From contig SWDS01000002.1 of NCBI GenBank assembly GCA_005116745.1, positions 1 to 64,000 of the forward strand: a stretch of 64,000 nt of DNA, read 5' to 3'. Under the pieces are notes generated by a model, which saw only the letters and a program-made list of their open reading frames with translations, was not told the origin of the DNA and ran no database searches. The translations under genes were made by a program, and so were the position numbers. This DNA is from Nitrospira sp. (GTDB taxonomy: Bacteria; Nitrospirota; Nitrospiria; Nitrospirales; Nitrospiraceae). Below are positions 1 through 9,597 of this stretch, piece by piece. Position 1 is the stretch's first letter. The number at the start of each line of letters is the position of its first letter.

Positions 1-204
1 GCCGACAAAGTACCAGAACGCGCCAGGAGGAAGGTTGAAACAGACCCCTGGTTGGAGCAGCGCAGCTCCCATCAGTGCCATTCCGAATATCATGGAAATG
101 GCGCCAATCGCTGCTACGGTTTCCGCACTCGCATTTTCCACAGGTATGGACAATACGAACAGATAAAACAGATACCGTATGCTGGTGAGGACGTTCTCCG
201 GCAT
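1..204 (-). CDS. O-antigen ligase/polymerase-like membrane protein, N-terminal part
   Basis: The reading frame is open from an ATG at 204 to the window edge and gives 68 residues, so the C-terminal part is missing. The visible part has two hydrophobic stretches: one rich in aromatic and aliphatic residues around residues 10-20 (YLFYLFVLSIPVEN) and one around 32-51. A first helix followed by 'PVEN' is typical of the start of O-antigen ligase/polymerase (WaaL/Wzy) proteins. It lies at the downstream end of the polysaccharide locus. With an ABC exporter in the same locus, a ligase role fits better than a Wzy polymerase, but this short piece cannot decide. Confidence 0.5.
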   Translation of the reverse strand, partial: MPENVLTSIRYLFYLFVLSIPVENASAETVAAIGAISMIFGMALMGAALLQPGVCFNLPPGAFWYFVG

Positions 205-283
205 TTTTGTCCAATTTGAATCTGAGCGGTTTGGCCCTATGCACACGAATTAGAAGATTTCAACCAGTGCGTTCAAACAACCG

Positions 284-2137
284 TCAGGCGAGAGGGTACG
301 GCTTTACATCCGCCTGACTCCGTTCAAATTGCATCCATCGCTCAAGGGCCAGCACGTACCATAATTGGAGCGACGCTTCGCCCTGCTTTACTGCTGATTG
401 AAACAATGCCGAGGAGGCGTGATGCCGAATCCACCCTTCTTTTTCTAAAATCGGCTCCCGCAAGCTTGCTTCCGCAAGCGGACGCCAGGGACCCACGATC
501 CACCGATGCACGGGAATACCGAACCCCCGTTTCCTTCCTTTGGCGAGACGCGGGCCGATTCTTCGTCCGGCAACCTCGCGCAAGATCGCCTTCAGCCGCC
601 ACTGATGCAGTCTTACCGCATATGGCAACGAGGCGGCAAATTCCCACAAGCCCTGATCCAAGAAGGGTGATCTCGCTTCAAGTCCATAGTGCATCGTCGC
701 TCCATCCACCTTTGTCAGATATTCTCCGACGAAGCGATTCCGATACTCGTAATCCAGAAAATGACCGACTAACGATCCGGCCGTCGACGGCACCCACGCG
801 TCGTCACCGGCCACACCGTTCTCCAGGCGATCGCCGAGGATCTTCGATCCCATTACCGAACGTCCGTGAATCGTCGGACTTTCAGCGACATAGTCCAGGA
901 ACGTCGCTATCCGACGAAGTGGTCCGCCCCTCGGAACCAATGAGCCGTCTCTACACCACCATTTCCGGAGTGAGTACGGAATGATCGGCGCCAGTTTTCC
1001 AGCCAATACAACATGACGATGACGTGGATAGCCTAAAAACACATCATCCCCCCCATCACCCGTCAAGAGGACCTTCGATGATGCCGTCACACATTTAGAG
1101 ACTTTGAGCATTCCCAGCGCCGATGAACAAGCAAACGGTTCGGCGAAAGCTGAGACTAGGTCATTGATGTCGTATTGGTCATCAGAACCCATCTCGAGTA
1201 CCCGGTGATCGAGTCCCAGTGTTTCCGCGGTGCTTCTTGCGTCAGCGGTCTCATCCCAAGGGTCACCAGGTGTGCCAATCGTATAGGCAGTAATCCTCCT
1301 CCCGAGTTTCGTCGCGGCCCAACAAATCAAGGCAGAATCGATCCCTCCGCTGAGCAGAATTCCGATCGGAACATCCGCATGTAACCGCATCTCCACCGCC
1401 CTGAGGAGTTGCTCCTCAGCCGCCTCCACGGATTCCTCAAATGACAAGGATGCCGGCCTCACTGGAGGAGACGACCAGTATCTGCGGATCGCAACTTTTC
1501 CATCATCCCACTCCAAGATGGATGCAGGGGGCAATTTGCGCGCCTCCCGATATATCGAGTACTCATCGGAGATGAATCCAAGCTGCAAGTATTCCGCAAT
1601 CGCCTGTTCATCCAGTTCATGGACGAACCCTGCCTGCCTGAGTGCGCGGACCGTTGAGGCGAAGGCGATCACGCTACCCTGTACGCTGAAGACAAGCGGC
1701 TTGACCCCAAGTCGATCTCGCACGAGGTACAGCTTCTGCAACCTGTTGTCCCAAAGCCCGAACGCAAACATCCCCCGCAGTCTCGTGACGAGCTTGTCAA
1801 TTCCCCACCTCCGATAACCTTGGATCAACACCTCCGTGTCGGTGTTGCTCATGAAGGTATCCCCGTCAGACTCAAGCTCTTTCCGCAATTCAAGAAAATT
1901 GTAGATGGCCCCATTGAAGACCACGCCGACATTCCCATCGGATGAGCGCATCGGCTGTCTGCCTGCCTCGCTCAGATCAAAGATGGCCAATCGACGATGA
2001 GACAGGACCGCCTTGTCCCAAGCTTCGATTCCTTCTCCATCAGGCCCTCGTCGCGCAAGAGATTGCGCCATCCGTCCGACGGCTTCTCTGGCCATAGCCC
2101 TATCGAAGGTTCCGACGACTCCGGCTATTCCACACAT
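284..2137 (-). CDS. asnB: Asparagine synthase (glutamine-hydrolysing), full length
   Basis: A 617-residue class II glutamine amidotransferase fused to an ATP-pyrophosphatase synthetase domain. Met-Cys-Gly-Ile at the N-terminus supplies Cys2, the glutaminase nucleophile. The glutaminase domain covers roughly residues 2-200, and the PP-loop SGGIDS is at about 263-268. Family members transfer glutamine ammonia to an activated carboxylate. In polysaccharide loci such enzymes often amidate uronic acids or modify sugars rather than make free asparagine. It is one of three homologues in this locus and the only one with the cysteine. Its length is near the family's usual 600-650. The exact acceptor cannot be read from sequence. 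Confidence 0.9.
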   Translation of the reverse strand: MCGIAGVVGTFDRAMAREAVGRMAQSLARRGPDGEGIEAWDKAVLSHRRLAIFDLSEAGRQPMRSSDGNVGVVFNGAIYNFLELRKELESDGDTFMSNTDTEVLIQGYRRWGIDKLVTRLRGMFAFGLWDNRLQKLYLVRDRLGVKPLVFSVQGSVIAFASTVRALRQAGFVHELDEQAIAEYLQLGFISDEYSIYREARKLPPASILEWDDGKVAIRRYWSSPPVRPASLSFEESVEAAEEQLLRAVEMRLHADVPIGILLSGGIDSALICWAATKLGRRITAYTIGTPGDPWDETADARSTAETLGLDHRVLEMGSDDQYDINDLVSAFAEPFACSSALGMLKVSKCVTASSKVLLTGDGGDDVFLGYPRHRHVVLAGKLAPIIPYSLRKWWCRDGSLVPRGGPLRRIATFLDYVAESPTIHGRSVMGSKILGDRLENGVAGDDAWVPSTAGSLVGHFLDYEYRNRFVGEYLTKVDGATMHYGLEARSPFLDQGLWEFAASLPYAVRLHQWRLKAILREVAGRRIGPRLAKGRKRGFGIPVHRWIVGPWRPLAEASLREPILEKEGWIRHHASSALFQSAVKQGEASLQLWYVLALERWMQFERSQADVKPYPLA

Positions 2138-2171
2138 ACCAATCTACCTTCTAGTTTCTAACTCTCGTCCA

Positions 2172-3506
2172 TCACTCCGGGACGTGACCATGACTTGACA
2201 TCGCTTGACGCAACACGGCGTCAAGCTTTCTGCCAATCGTCACCCAAGAAAACGCTTCGACATTGTCGGATCTATGACGTTGTCCACGAATCACAGCTTT
2301 CAGATAGGATGCGATTCCACGAGAGTTGGTTGCCGTAAAACTTGTCACCAATCCTGTAGACGCAGTTACCGCGGTTGCATCACTCCCGCTAGGGGCAATG
2401 AGAAGCACTGGTGTTCCGAGTCCGATGGCCTCAAATATTTTTGCCGGCACCATCCCTGAAATGTCTGGTGAGACCTCCTCCTCAATGGAAACGATGGCTA
2501 CGGCAAGACTAGCGCCCTTGACTGCCGACAGAGCTTCGTGTCTCGGAACTTTTCCGTGCAGCACAACCCGATCAGTCAGACCGAACCGAGCTGCCTGTTC
2601 GCGAACATGGCTCTCCTGCGCCCCATAGTAGTGGAAATACCATTCCTGACCCGTTTCGCTCGATAGCTGCTCATTCAAGCTCTTGAGCGCAGCCATGAAC
2701 GGAGAGAGGATCCGACGTGGCGGATAGAAGTTCCCCGTGTACACAAAGGCGTGATGTCCGAAGTCGTACGGCTGAACGGCTGCCATTTCACTAGAGTCAT
2801 ACCCATTCGTCACGACATGACACTTCGCCCCAACACCATACCGTCGATCCAGATCCGCACCCCAGGAAGGCGACACAACCGTCACTGCGGCGGACCCTTG
2901 AAGCAATCTCGCCTCTTCACGGATGGTTGCCGGCCGCGGCGGGCGACGGGCGTGAGGATTTCCAGTCCAAGGATCGCGGTAGTCCAAGACATAGGGCCGG
3001 CGGAGCTGGTCTGAAAGATTTCTTGCCAGTCTGAACGCCACGAACGGCGACCCTGATGCAAGGATTACATCTACATCCTTCGCGCTCAGATCGGAACACT
3101 CTCGCTCCGCCTCCTTCACCCAACCTACATGTGGATCAACCCCTAGGCTTCGTGCAACTGTTCGGCAGATTCCTCCGCCAATCCATCCCACGTTCTGATC
3201 CCAGCATTTCATTCGACTGGGCACCAGACATCGCCATCGATGACCGGTCAAGATCCGATGGATGCCTTCGTCGTGCAACTCCCTCGCGAGTATCTCGCGG
3301 TCTTCAACGCTTTGCCATACCGAAGGATCTGGGGTAACCACTGTCACCTCCCATCCCAGCCTCGCCAGATGCCTTGCGATGTTCCCCGTACGAACGCAAG
3401 CAATCGCCTGCACCGGTGGAAAGTAACATGCCAAGAAGAGAAGCTTTGGGCGGGGTGCAGGTGGTATTGCTCGCACCCTTGATTGTGTTGAAGTTCCTGT
3501 TACCAA
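2172..3506 (-). CDS. Glycosyltransferase, family 4-like (GT-B fold)
   Basis: A 444-residue protein with a GT-B glycosyltransferase layout. An N-terminal Rossmann-like half opens with LLFLACYFPP and continues into a helix containing RTGNIARHLARLGWEV, as in many WcaI/GT4 enzymes. The C-terminal half has VYTGNFYPPR near residue 255 and a nucleotide-sugar-binding stretch ending in KIFEAIGLGTPVL. It should add a sugar to the growing surface glycan on the cytoplasmic face. Donor and acceptor are unknown. The first codon appears to be TTG, and an internal start nearer the PKLLFLACYF stretch is possible. Confidence 0.8.
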   Translation of the reverse strand: MVTGTSTQSRVRAIPPAPRPKLLFLACYFPPVQAIACVRTGNIARHLARLGWEVTVVTPDPSVWQSVEDREILARELHDEGIHRILTGHRWRCLVPSRMKCWDQNVGWIGGGICRTVARSLGVDPHVGWVKEAERECSDLSAKDVDVILASGSPFVAFRLARNLSDQLRRPYVLDYRDPWTGNPHARRPPRPATIREEARLLQGSAAVTVVSPSWGADLDRRYGVGAKCHVVTNGYDSSEMAAVQPYDFGHHAFVYTGNFYPPRRILSPFMAALKSLNEQLSSETGQEWYFHYYGAQESHVREQAARFGLTDRVVLHGKVPRHEALSAVKGASLAVAIVSIEEEVSPDISGMVPAKIFEAIGLGTPVLLIAPSGSDATAVTASTGLVTSFTATNSRGIASYLKAVIRGQRHRSDNVEAFSWVTIGRKLDAVLRQAMSSHGHVPE

Positions 3507-3760
3507 CGCAGTCCTCTTCAGATGTCTCTACGCAAAGGTCCTGATCTCATCCGACCTGGTAATCCGGCGGCACACATGCGGACCAGGCTACGCTTTCACC
3601 ATCCCTCCCCATTTTCGGGTGACCCTACAGAACCAACATTCGGCGATGGGATTACCCTGGCCGCGTTGATCGGCATATCCTGTGTACTCTAGCGGATTCT
3701 GGTCATAAAATACATATTTGCTCGTCAGGCGGAATCCCGACCAGCCGGTAGGACATTGTG
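3507..3760. other. Intergenic spacer between two glycosyltransferase genes
   Basis: About 250 bases with no convincing gene, terminator or repeat on either strand. It is the widest gap in the glycosyltransferase part of the locus, so a separate promoter for the genes below 3506 could lie here, but no clear -35/-10 pair was identified. Confidence 0.4.
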
Positions 3761-4921
3761 CTATTTGTTTCTGCAGATCTCTCTGTAGGCCGAGGCCAAG
3801 GTCTCGGGATCCCTTGATGTCTTTGCCATCCCGAGATTACCGACCTGCAGGTCGTAACGAGAGCCATCGGGCGACCGCACAATCCCTTCCACGATCTTTG
3901 TCAATTCCGCATCATCACTGAACAGATAGCCGATATCGCCGTACCGGTCAAACATCGCCTCAAATATCGGTATTTTCCTCGCGATCACAGGCTTCCCCCA
4001 GGTGATGGCATCAAGGAGGACTCCACTGGCGGCCAGTGAATAATGTGCCGCTTCATGAGGCAGAATGACAAAATGAAGCAGCGAGACGTTTCGGATAAAG
4101 TCGGCGCGGCTCATCTTCGTGCTTACGGGTCTACTGGCAAGAGCATCGATCCCATCCATCGGCAAGCTGCCTTCATTGGTATGACCGATCGCGTGGAATT
4201 CGACTCGAGGCCCGTAATTTACCTTCACTTCGCCGGCCGTTTTCACAAAAAGCGGAAACCCTTTGGCCTTGTTCGCGAGCCCCAGAAATCCGAATCGGAT
4301 CGGCTCACGCAAGCCCACCGGCTGGGATGCGGCTTCGTGGGGAGAAATTGGGTGCTCCAAGGTTTCAACATGACCCGCCAAGTGTGGGAGATTTCCGACC
4401 ACAGTGTCTCGTATCGCTCTTTCCAGAACGAGGTACTGAAGGCCGGCATTTCCAGATAGCGTAAGGGCCGTCTTCATATCTTGGAGCCTTCGAATGGGAC
4501 GCCTATACCGTTGACCGGCCACTCCGCTCAGCGCGTGGAGAACCATCTGCACGGGGACGTGGTTGGATCGGAACCATCGCACAACTTTTATGGCCAATAC
4601 CGTTGACGGTTGTGCGGACGTCAGGACCAGCCGAGACATGGTCTCGTGGGTCATGCTGTTCAACGCAGACCGAAGGATATCGAGCTCGCATATCACGCGT
4701 CGCACATAGCCCATGCCCTTCGCTGGGGGACAAATGTGTTTCCACGAAATCGAGTCTGCGAAGGCATGTCCCACTTCCTTCTTGAGTTCTTCCACATGAA
4801 CCGCTTCACCCCAAAAAGCCAGGTCTTCTTGCGGAAAAGCGGCCCTGATCGTTGCCAGCAATCCAGCGTTGAATGGAATGTGCGTGCGATTGAGGAAGGT
4901 TAACTCACACAGAAGAATCAT
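3761..4921 (-). CDS. Glycosyltransferase-like protein (probable GT-B)
   Basis: A 386-residue protein with a weak but recognisable GT-B layout. FGFLGLANKAKGF near residue 215 resembles the start of the C-terminal donor-binding half, and SGVLLDAITWGKPVIA followed by a tail with 'GDIGYLF' resembles the donor-site loop of family 1/4 enzymes. The N-terminal half begins LLCELTFLNRTHIPFN and is not specific. It sits between two other locus genes in the same orientation, with 98 bases to the next upstream gene. The substrate is unknown. Assignment to a glycosyltransferase rests on the C-terminal half and the context. Confidence 0.65.
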   Translation of the reverse strand: MILLCELTFLNRTHIPFNAGLLATIRAAFPQEDLAFWGEAVHVEELKKEVGHAFADSISWKHICPPAKGMGYVRRVICELDILRSALNSMTHETMSRLVLTSAQPSTVLAIKVVRWFRSNHVPVQMVLHALSGVAGQRYRRPIRRLQDMKTALTLSGNAGLQYLVLERAIRDTVVGNLPHLAGHVETLEHPISPHEAASQPVGLREPIRFGFLGLANKAKGFPLFVKTAGEVKVNYGPRVEFHAIGHTNEGSLPMDGIDALASRPVSTKMSRADFIRNVSLLHFVILPHEAAHYSLAASGVLLDAITWGKPVIARKIPIFEAMFDRYGDIGYLFSDDAELTKIVEGIVRSPDGSRYDLQVGNLGMAKTSRDPETLASAYREICRNK

Positions 4922-5018
4922 CGTTTCATCCGCGATCGCTTGCGAGAACTACGGAATTGTCTTCTCCAGAGAGAAGGTTGTTGCATTCTGTAGCTCGGAC
5001 ATTCCACAATCGGCTCGG

Positions 5019-6692
5019 CTAGATGCGCTCCCAGTCCAAGTCCAGGCGCGCATCTCTCATCTGTTGTTCCAGCCAATATAATCGTTGAAATGTCAAAACA
5101 GATACTTCGACTCGACCGACGCCGGCCATTCCAGCCAATAATCGAGGAAGACAATGCTTTCTTGCCAATAATGTGAGTTGATTCTTGTCGCACATGACGA
5201 CAGACAACCGCCTAGCCCAGGTTTTTGCACAGGCGGAGAAAGGAATCGATCGGCCCGCTTTGTGGAGCTCGCCCGCGTGCGGAATTTTCGATAGGGCGGG
5301 AAAGTGCCGTTCAAAAATCTTCTTGTAGACGGCCCGGTTGAAACACCTATAATCATGCGCCATCTTGTACTTGAGAAGAGGCCATGCGTAGAAGGGGACA
5401 ACCGCCTCCGTCAATCCCAAATGTTGATTGAAGTTATTCGAGATGTAGAGCCGTTGCCTGTAATAAAAATCTGCCCACCCGAAAATCTTGCCGATACGCG
5501 ATCCTTCTCGAACCGCCGCTTCCATCGGGGCGAGCGACCTCTCCCGCACTTGCTTGGCGATATCTCCCCTCAACATGTCGAAGGATATTCCCAGATGCTT
5601 GCGCTGGAGAATCCCGGCCAGATCCTCCTTCCACTCAGTCTCATATTTTCCAAGATACGTGTCCTTGGACCCTCGTATAAGACCATCGCCCATGAACCCG
5701 TGTAGCATGGGAGTTCCAGGGTCGACTTGAGCGACAAGATAGGTCAGGTTCTTGGAAAGAGGAAAACCATCGGGAGCAGCATGAAACACGTTCTCGTAGA
5801 GATCCCATTCGGAACCACGGCAAGGTATTCTTTTGTGAGCGGCGCCCACTGTTTCAGCCACTTGACGCGCCACGGCATCTTCTTGCTCTGTAACAGCCAC
5901 TGTCGTACATTCAATGGGCTGTTTCACGACTGCAGACGCTAAGGCCAATAAATACCGACTATCGTATCCCCCGGAAAGAGCAAGGGCGACTCGAGGCTGG
6001 TCTTTCAAGAGAATCCCTGTGGTCGATGAGATAATCCGATGGAGATTCTCTACAGCCTGTTCTTCCGTAGGATGATCATCGCTTGACTCCCATTGAATAT
6101 ACGGAATCGTCTTGAAGCGTCCATTCTGGAATACACTAACCGCCCCGGCAGGCAACCGATGAAGCTCGCTGAACAAGGAGCCGTCGGTACAGTTATACCG
6201 ATAGGCCAGCCAGGCACTGACCGCATCATAATCGACGTCGCCATTCACCAAGCCCGCCTTCAGAAGCGGCCAGACTTCACTCCCGAAGATCATCCGGTCC
6301 TTCGAATGGCCGATAAACATGGGCCTCACGCCCAGTGGATCAGCTACAAACGTCACACGTTGCTGCTTCGGCTCATCAATAATCGCGACAAAAGGGCCAA
6401 GAAGATCTCTGAACAGATCATAGCGCTGTTCCGTAATCACACCAACGCTCCACGCTGCGATCTTGGATTGAATCACCGTGGGGTGAACCGGTATTCCCCA
6501 GATATAGACTAAGGCTCCCGTCAGCGGACAATAGTGCGTCTGGAGGCGTGTATTGGGATAGGCCGCTACCTCCAACTGTCGAGGAGCTGTCTTCGGACAT
6601 AGTGGTATCTCGACAGGAAGGGCTCCTTCCACTACGACCGGTGATACAGACAGATCTTTGGGAAGGATCTGGTAGCCGAATAGTTGATTCAT
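5019..6692 (-). CDS. Asparagine-synthase-like protein without the glutaminase cysteine
   Basis: Starting at the ATG at 6692 gives 557 residues. A longer frame running to 6797 would overlap the upstream gene and adds nothing conserved. The N-terminal half keeps the look of a class II amidotransferase fold (ADPLGVRPMFIG near residue 117, then FGSEVWPLLKAG) but lacks the Met-Cys-Gly start, so glutamine hydrolysis through Cys2 is not possible. The synthetase PP-loop SGGYDS is intact at about 240-245. Cysteine-less relatives include beta-lactam synthetase and lasso-peptide cyclases, which adenylate a carboxylate and use another amine. It is 22 bases downstream of a second such gene and probably co-transcribed with it. 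Confidence 0.75.
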   Translation of the reverse strand: MNQLFGYQILPKDLSVSPVVVEGALPVEIPLCPKTAPRQLEVAAYPNTRLQTHYCPLTGALVYIWGIPVHPTVIQSKIAAWSVGVITEQRYDLFRDLLGPFVAIIDEPKQQRVTFVADPLGVRPMFIGHSKDRMIFGSEVWPLLKAGLVNGDVDYDAVSAWLAYRYNCTDGSLFSELHRLPAGAVSVFQNGRFKTIPYIQWESSDDHPTEEQAVENLHRIISSTTGILLKDQPRVALALSGGYDSRYLLALASAVVKQPIECTTVAVTEQEDAVARQVAETVGAAHKRIPCRGSEWDLYENVFHAAPDGFPLSKNLTYLVAQVDPGTPMLHGFMGDGLIRGSKDTYLGKYETEWKEDLAGILQRKHLGISFDMLRGDIAKQVRERSLAPMEAAVREGSRIGKIFGWADFYYRQRLYISNNFNQHLGLTEAVVPFYAWPLLKYKMAHDYRCFNRAVYKKIFERHFPALSKIPHAGELHKAGRSIPFSACAKTWARRLSVVMCDKNQLTLLARKHCLPRLLAGMAGVGRVEVSVLTFQRLYWLEQQMRDARLDLDWERI

Positions 6693-6714
6693 GATGGATG
6701 TACAGCTTAGGTCG

Positions 6715-8322
6715 CTATGACGCCCGTCCCTCTTGCCCGGCGGTCTCTCTCGATCCGGCAGAGCGCTGCGTTGCCGCCACATCGAGCTGATCCGCATACA
6801 GTTTCGCCGTCTTATTGACGCAGAAACAGAAAAGTAGACCCTCCGCTTGCCGCCACATCGGCTTGAAACGGAATTCCCGCCCGATCAGCTTAGCGATCAC
6901 CCGTTCAGCGTAATACACCACCGCGAAGCGTCGCTTCGACTTGACTAGCAGCATAGAATTCACCCAACGAACGGCCGGCCAAAGCCGTGTCTTGGATCTC
7001 GTCATAATCTTATGGTCTGCCAGATAGTCCAGGAATTGATCTCGGAGCACCTTGCCATATGGAATCGCCGGGTGACTGAAGATGACAACAGAGCCCTTCT
7101 TCGATTGGCCAAACATTTTCCTAGGAACTCCAGCCTCTTCGGCGATCCGCCTAGCAATGGGTTTATCGTACATGGTTCCCAATCGCCACGGATCCATTTC
7201 GGGCGACATCGTAATACTGTCGATCTCCTGTTCCCTCCTGACTGCCAAGTCCGGCAACGGTAGCTGGATAAAGCCGACGACCAAACGAACCTCGGCCATT
7301 CCCAACCCGCTCGAATCGCTTCTCTTCAACTGCGAATCTGCATCTCCACGTATTGTTCGCTTGACTGCCGGATCCCTCCAGACCGCGCCCCCTGTTCCGG
7401 TGAGCAACAGGCTAGGATTCGCGACATGATTCGCGATCTCCAAAAGATTCGCGTCTTGGTTATGGTGGAGGGCGCAGTAATATAAATACTCATGGTCGAA
7501 TCCTTGGACAAACGCGCGTCGATCTATTCGAATGCAGTCGAGACCGAGGGACTCGCAGATCTGGCCGCCATCGTCATCCGGCGCCTTCCCGTCATCATCA
7601 TGCGCCAGGTAACGGCTACTCTTCCCCTTCGAGATGGTAAAGACTTTATCCACTCCATACGTTGCGGCAATCGCATTGACCGCCGTGGAATCGAACCCTG
7701 ACGACTGCGTCGACAGGATCTGGAGCGGCCGAGCGCGAGCGCTATCCCGCGCATTAGCAGCCATGAGCTTGTAGTTGTTCCGAAGATAGTTCTGGTAATC
7801 CTCAAAACACTTCAATCGGGGCGGCATGCTTTTTTCAGACTCCCGAATCCCTCCCTTCGAGACATCGAGGTTTCTATACATGAGACGCCTCAGCCAACCG
7901 CTGACCGTAGGGATGTCGCGCCGGTAGTCGTTGATGCCCTTCATGATTGAGTCACAAATCGCTGGATAGTCCGAACACCGAACATCGAGGGCATCCTTGA
8001 TGTATCCCAAGATCAGTGGCAAAGAATTAGAGACAGTGAGGCGTGTATCATTCTCATGGTAGTAGAGGGAGTCGGTCGTGGATGCGGTTGTCACGAATCG
8101 GACCGAGTCGTCGCTGAGAATTCCGCCGGTTCCGAACACGCAGTCAGTTTCACCGAAACCCCCAGCTTGAAACGGACCGTTCCATACGCCTTCGATGAAA
8201 AAATTCTGCCGAACTTCTACCCAGGAACCGTGTAGCAGAATCACGGTGCCTCCTGCACGATCAACCTCCGCCACCCAGGCCAGGTTTGGCAACGAGGCAT
8301 TGGCAAACGTCGTCAGTCGCAT
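6715..8322 (-). CDS. Divergent asparagine-synthase-like protein with altered PP-loop
   Basis: The ATG at 8322 gives 535 residues; a TTG at 8346 would add eight. There is no N-terminal cysteine. The first 200 residues only loosely resemble an amidotransferase domain. The ATP-pyrophosphatase domain starts near residue 200, where the usual SGGxDS loop reads SSGFDS (about 207-212). An acidic stretch (HDDDGKAPDDDGG) follows about 35 residues later. The C-terminal 100 residues are rich in basic and aromatic residues. It precedes the other cysteine-less homologue by 22 bases, so the two may act as a pair. The function is inferred only to the level of an amide-forming, ATP-dependent ligase, and it may be catalytically changed. 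Confidence 0.65.
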   Translation of the reverse strand: MRLTTFANASLPNLAWVAEVDRAGGTVILLHGSWVEVRQNFFIEGVWNGPFQAGGFGETDCVFGTGGILSDDSVRFVTTASTTDSLYYHENDTRLTVSNSLPLILGYIKDALDVRCSDYPAICDSIMKGINDYRRDIPTVSGWLRRLMYRNLDVSKGGIRESEKSMPPRLKCFEDYQNYLRNNYKLMAANARDSARARPLQILSTQSSGFDSTAVNAIAATYGVDKVFTISKGKSSRYLAHDDDGKAPDDDGGQICESLGLDCIRIDRRAFVQGFDHEYLYYCALHHNQDANLLEIANHVANPSLLLTGTGGAVWRDPAVKRTIRGDADSQLKRSDSSGLGMAEVRLVVGFIQLPLPDLAVRREQEIDSITMSPEMDPWRLGTMYDKPIARRIAEEAGVPRKMFGQSKKGSVVIFSHPAIPYGKVLRDQFLDYLADHKIMTRSKTRLWPAVRWVNSMLLVKSKRRFAVVYYAERVIAKLIGREFRFKPMWRQAEGLLFCFCVNKTAKLYADQLDVAATQRSAGSRETAGQEGRAS

Positions 8323-8451
8323 ATGGCCGACCGCTTGTCTGAGCAATTAGCTGGCAGTAACAATCGAGTATCCAAAGGATCCATCTTCAACGCCGCGCCC
8401 CAATCCTCCTCTGCTTCACCTTTTACCTTTCGAGTTGTAACCGCGAGAACA

Positions 8452-9513
8452 TCATTGTGCCAAGGTACGCGTAGGTGTTTCTGCGATCGGTTGCTTCTCA
8501 GGCAGGCTCTGGTCGTTTTGGTTCCGTAGACGGGCCATTCTACGAGCGATCCGCCTCCAGGTATTGAGGGGATTGAGCGCCAGTTCGACGGTCTCGAGCC
8601 ATACTGCCCCGGCAAGTTTTCCATAGCTAAGCGAGGAGCCCAGTTTGCCCAATTCTTTTTTATGGAATTCCCAAAACCCTTTTTGCTTCTTATAGAACAT
8701 CGAGTGGCGAGCCAAGAATTTGTAATACTGATTCCAACATTGCCTCGTACAGACCTCATATTCCTCTTCGCTGAGATAGGCCCGCCCATATGCAGACAAG
8801 TGTTCAAACCACCCCAGGTACCCGGTGCCGAACCGTTTGTGAAAGGACGTACTTTCTGCTTCCGCATGCTCACGCGTGAAAGTCAACACCTGGTGCACAA
8901 ATCCATAGTCACGATCCCTGAGTATGTCAAGACAGGCCTCTATGTCGGTATGCAAGTTGGCCACGTTATAGAACGCGGAACGTTTTCTGACCTCATCGGC
9001 ACAAATCAACATCGACGTCGGAGCCCCGAACACATAGGGCCCCCCGAGGAAGTAATTCCGGCCAAGCTCTCGCCCTGGAACGACCGTGCTCGGATAGGGC
9101 AATCCATCCCAGGAGACCTGTTGGTTTCGCAACCCGTATGAGCCGACAATCCCCACAGTCGGATGGGCCTCGGCCAGCTCGACCATCTGCCTTATGCAAT
9201 CCGGAAATATCCAGTCATCTCCATGCACCACTTTGCAATACTTACTCTCCATTGAAATCTGCCGGTACGCAATATTCCCGTTCTGATCACAGCCGACGAA
9301 CTCCGTGTTGTTATGCACGCGGATTCGTCGATCCCTTTCCGCATAGCGTTGAGCAATTTCGAGCGTCCGATCGGTGCTGCAGTTATTGACGATGCAATAT
9401 TCCCAATTGTGATAAGTTTGGGCCAACACGCTTTCGATGCACGCTACTAGATATTTCTCCCCGTTATACACCGGCGTGAGCACGCTCACCAAAGGCTGCG
9501 ACTCTGGCTTCAT
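8452..9513 (-). CDS. Glycosyltransferase family 2
   Basis: A 353-residue GT-A enzyme. The N-terminus has the standard VSVLTPVYNGEKYL start, then a nucleotide-binding stretch with NNCSTDRT near residue 43. A VVHGDDW segment near residue 95 holds the DxD-like metal site. The C-terminal third is charged and not obviously membrane-spanning. It should transfer a sugar from a nucleotide donor during repeat-unit assembly. A good ribosome-binding site (AGAGGA) precedes the ATG. The gene is 129 bases upstream of the Asn-synthase-like pair in the same orientation. Confidence 0.9.
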   Translation of the reverse strand: MKPESQPLVSVLTPVYNGEKYLVACIESVLAQTYHNWEYCIVNNCSTDRTLEIAQRYAERDRRIRVHNNTEFVGCDQNGNIAYRQISMESKYCKVVHGDDWIFPDCIRQMVELAEAHPTVGIVGSYGLRNQQVSWDGLPYPSTVVPGRELGRNYFLGGPYVFGAPTSMLICADEVRKRSAFYNVANLHTDIEACLDILRDRDYGFVHQVLTFTREHAEAESTSFHKRFGTGYLGWFEHLSAYGRAYLSEEEYEVCTRQCWNQYYKFLARHSMFYKKQKGFWEFHKKELGKLGSSLSYGKLAGAVWLETVELALNPLNTWRRIARRMARLRNQNDQSLPEKQPIAETPTRTLAQ

Positions 9514-9597
9514 ACGTTCCTCTTAGTAGGATACTTCGATCGTTGAGCCCATATTGAACAAGCCCTAAATAGAACAGTGGAGGGGAGCAGCTACGAC

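Noticed and set aside
8313-8873. 186-codon minus-strand frame between the Asn-synthase-like gene and the GT2 gene
   Set aside because: It overlaps the GT2 coding sequence in another frame and its product is low-information; the GT2 frame carries clear motifs.
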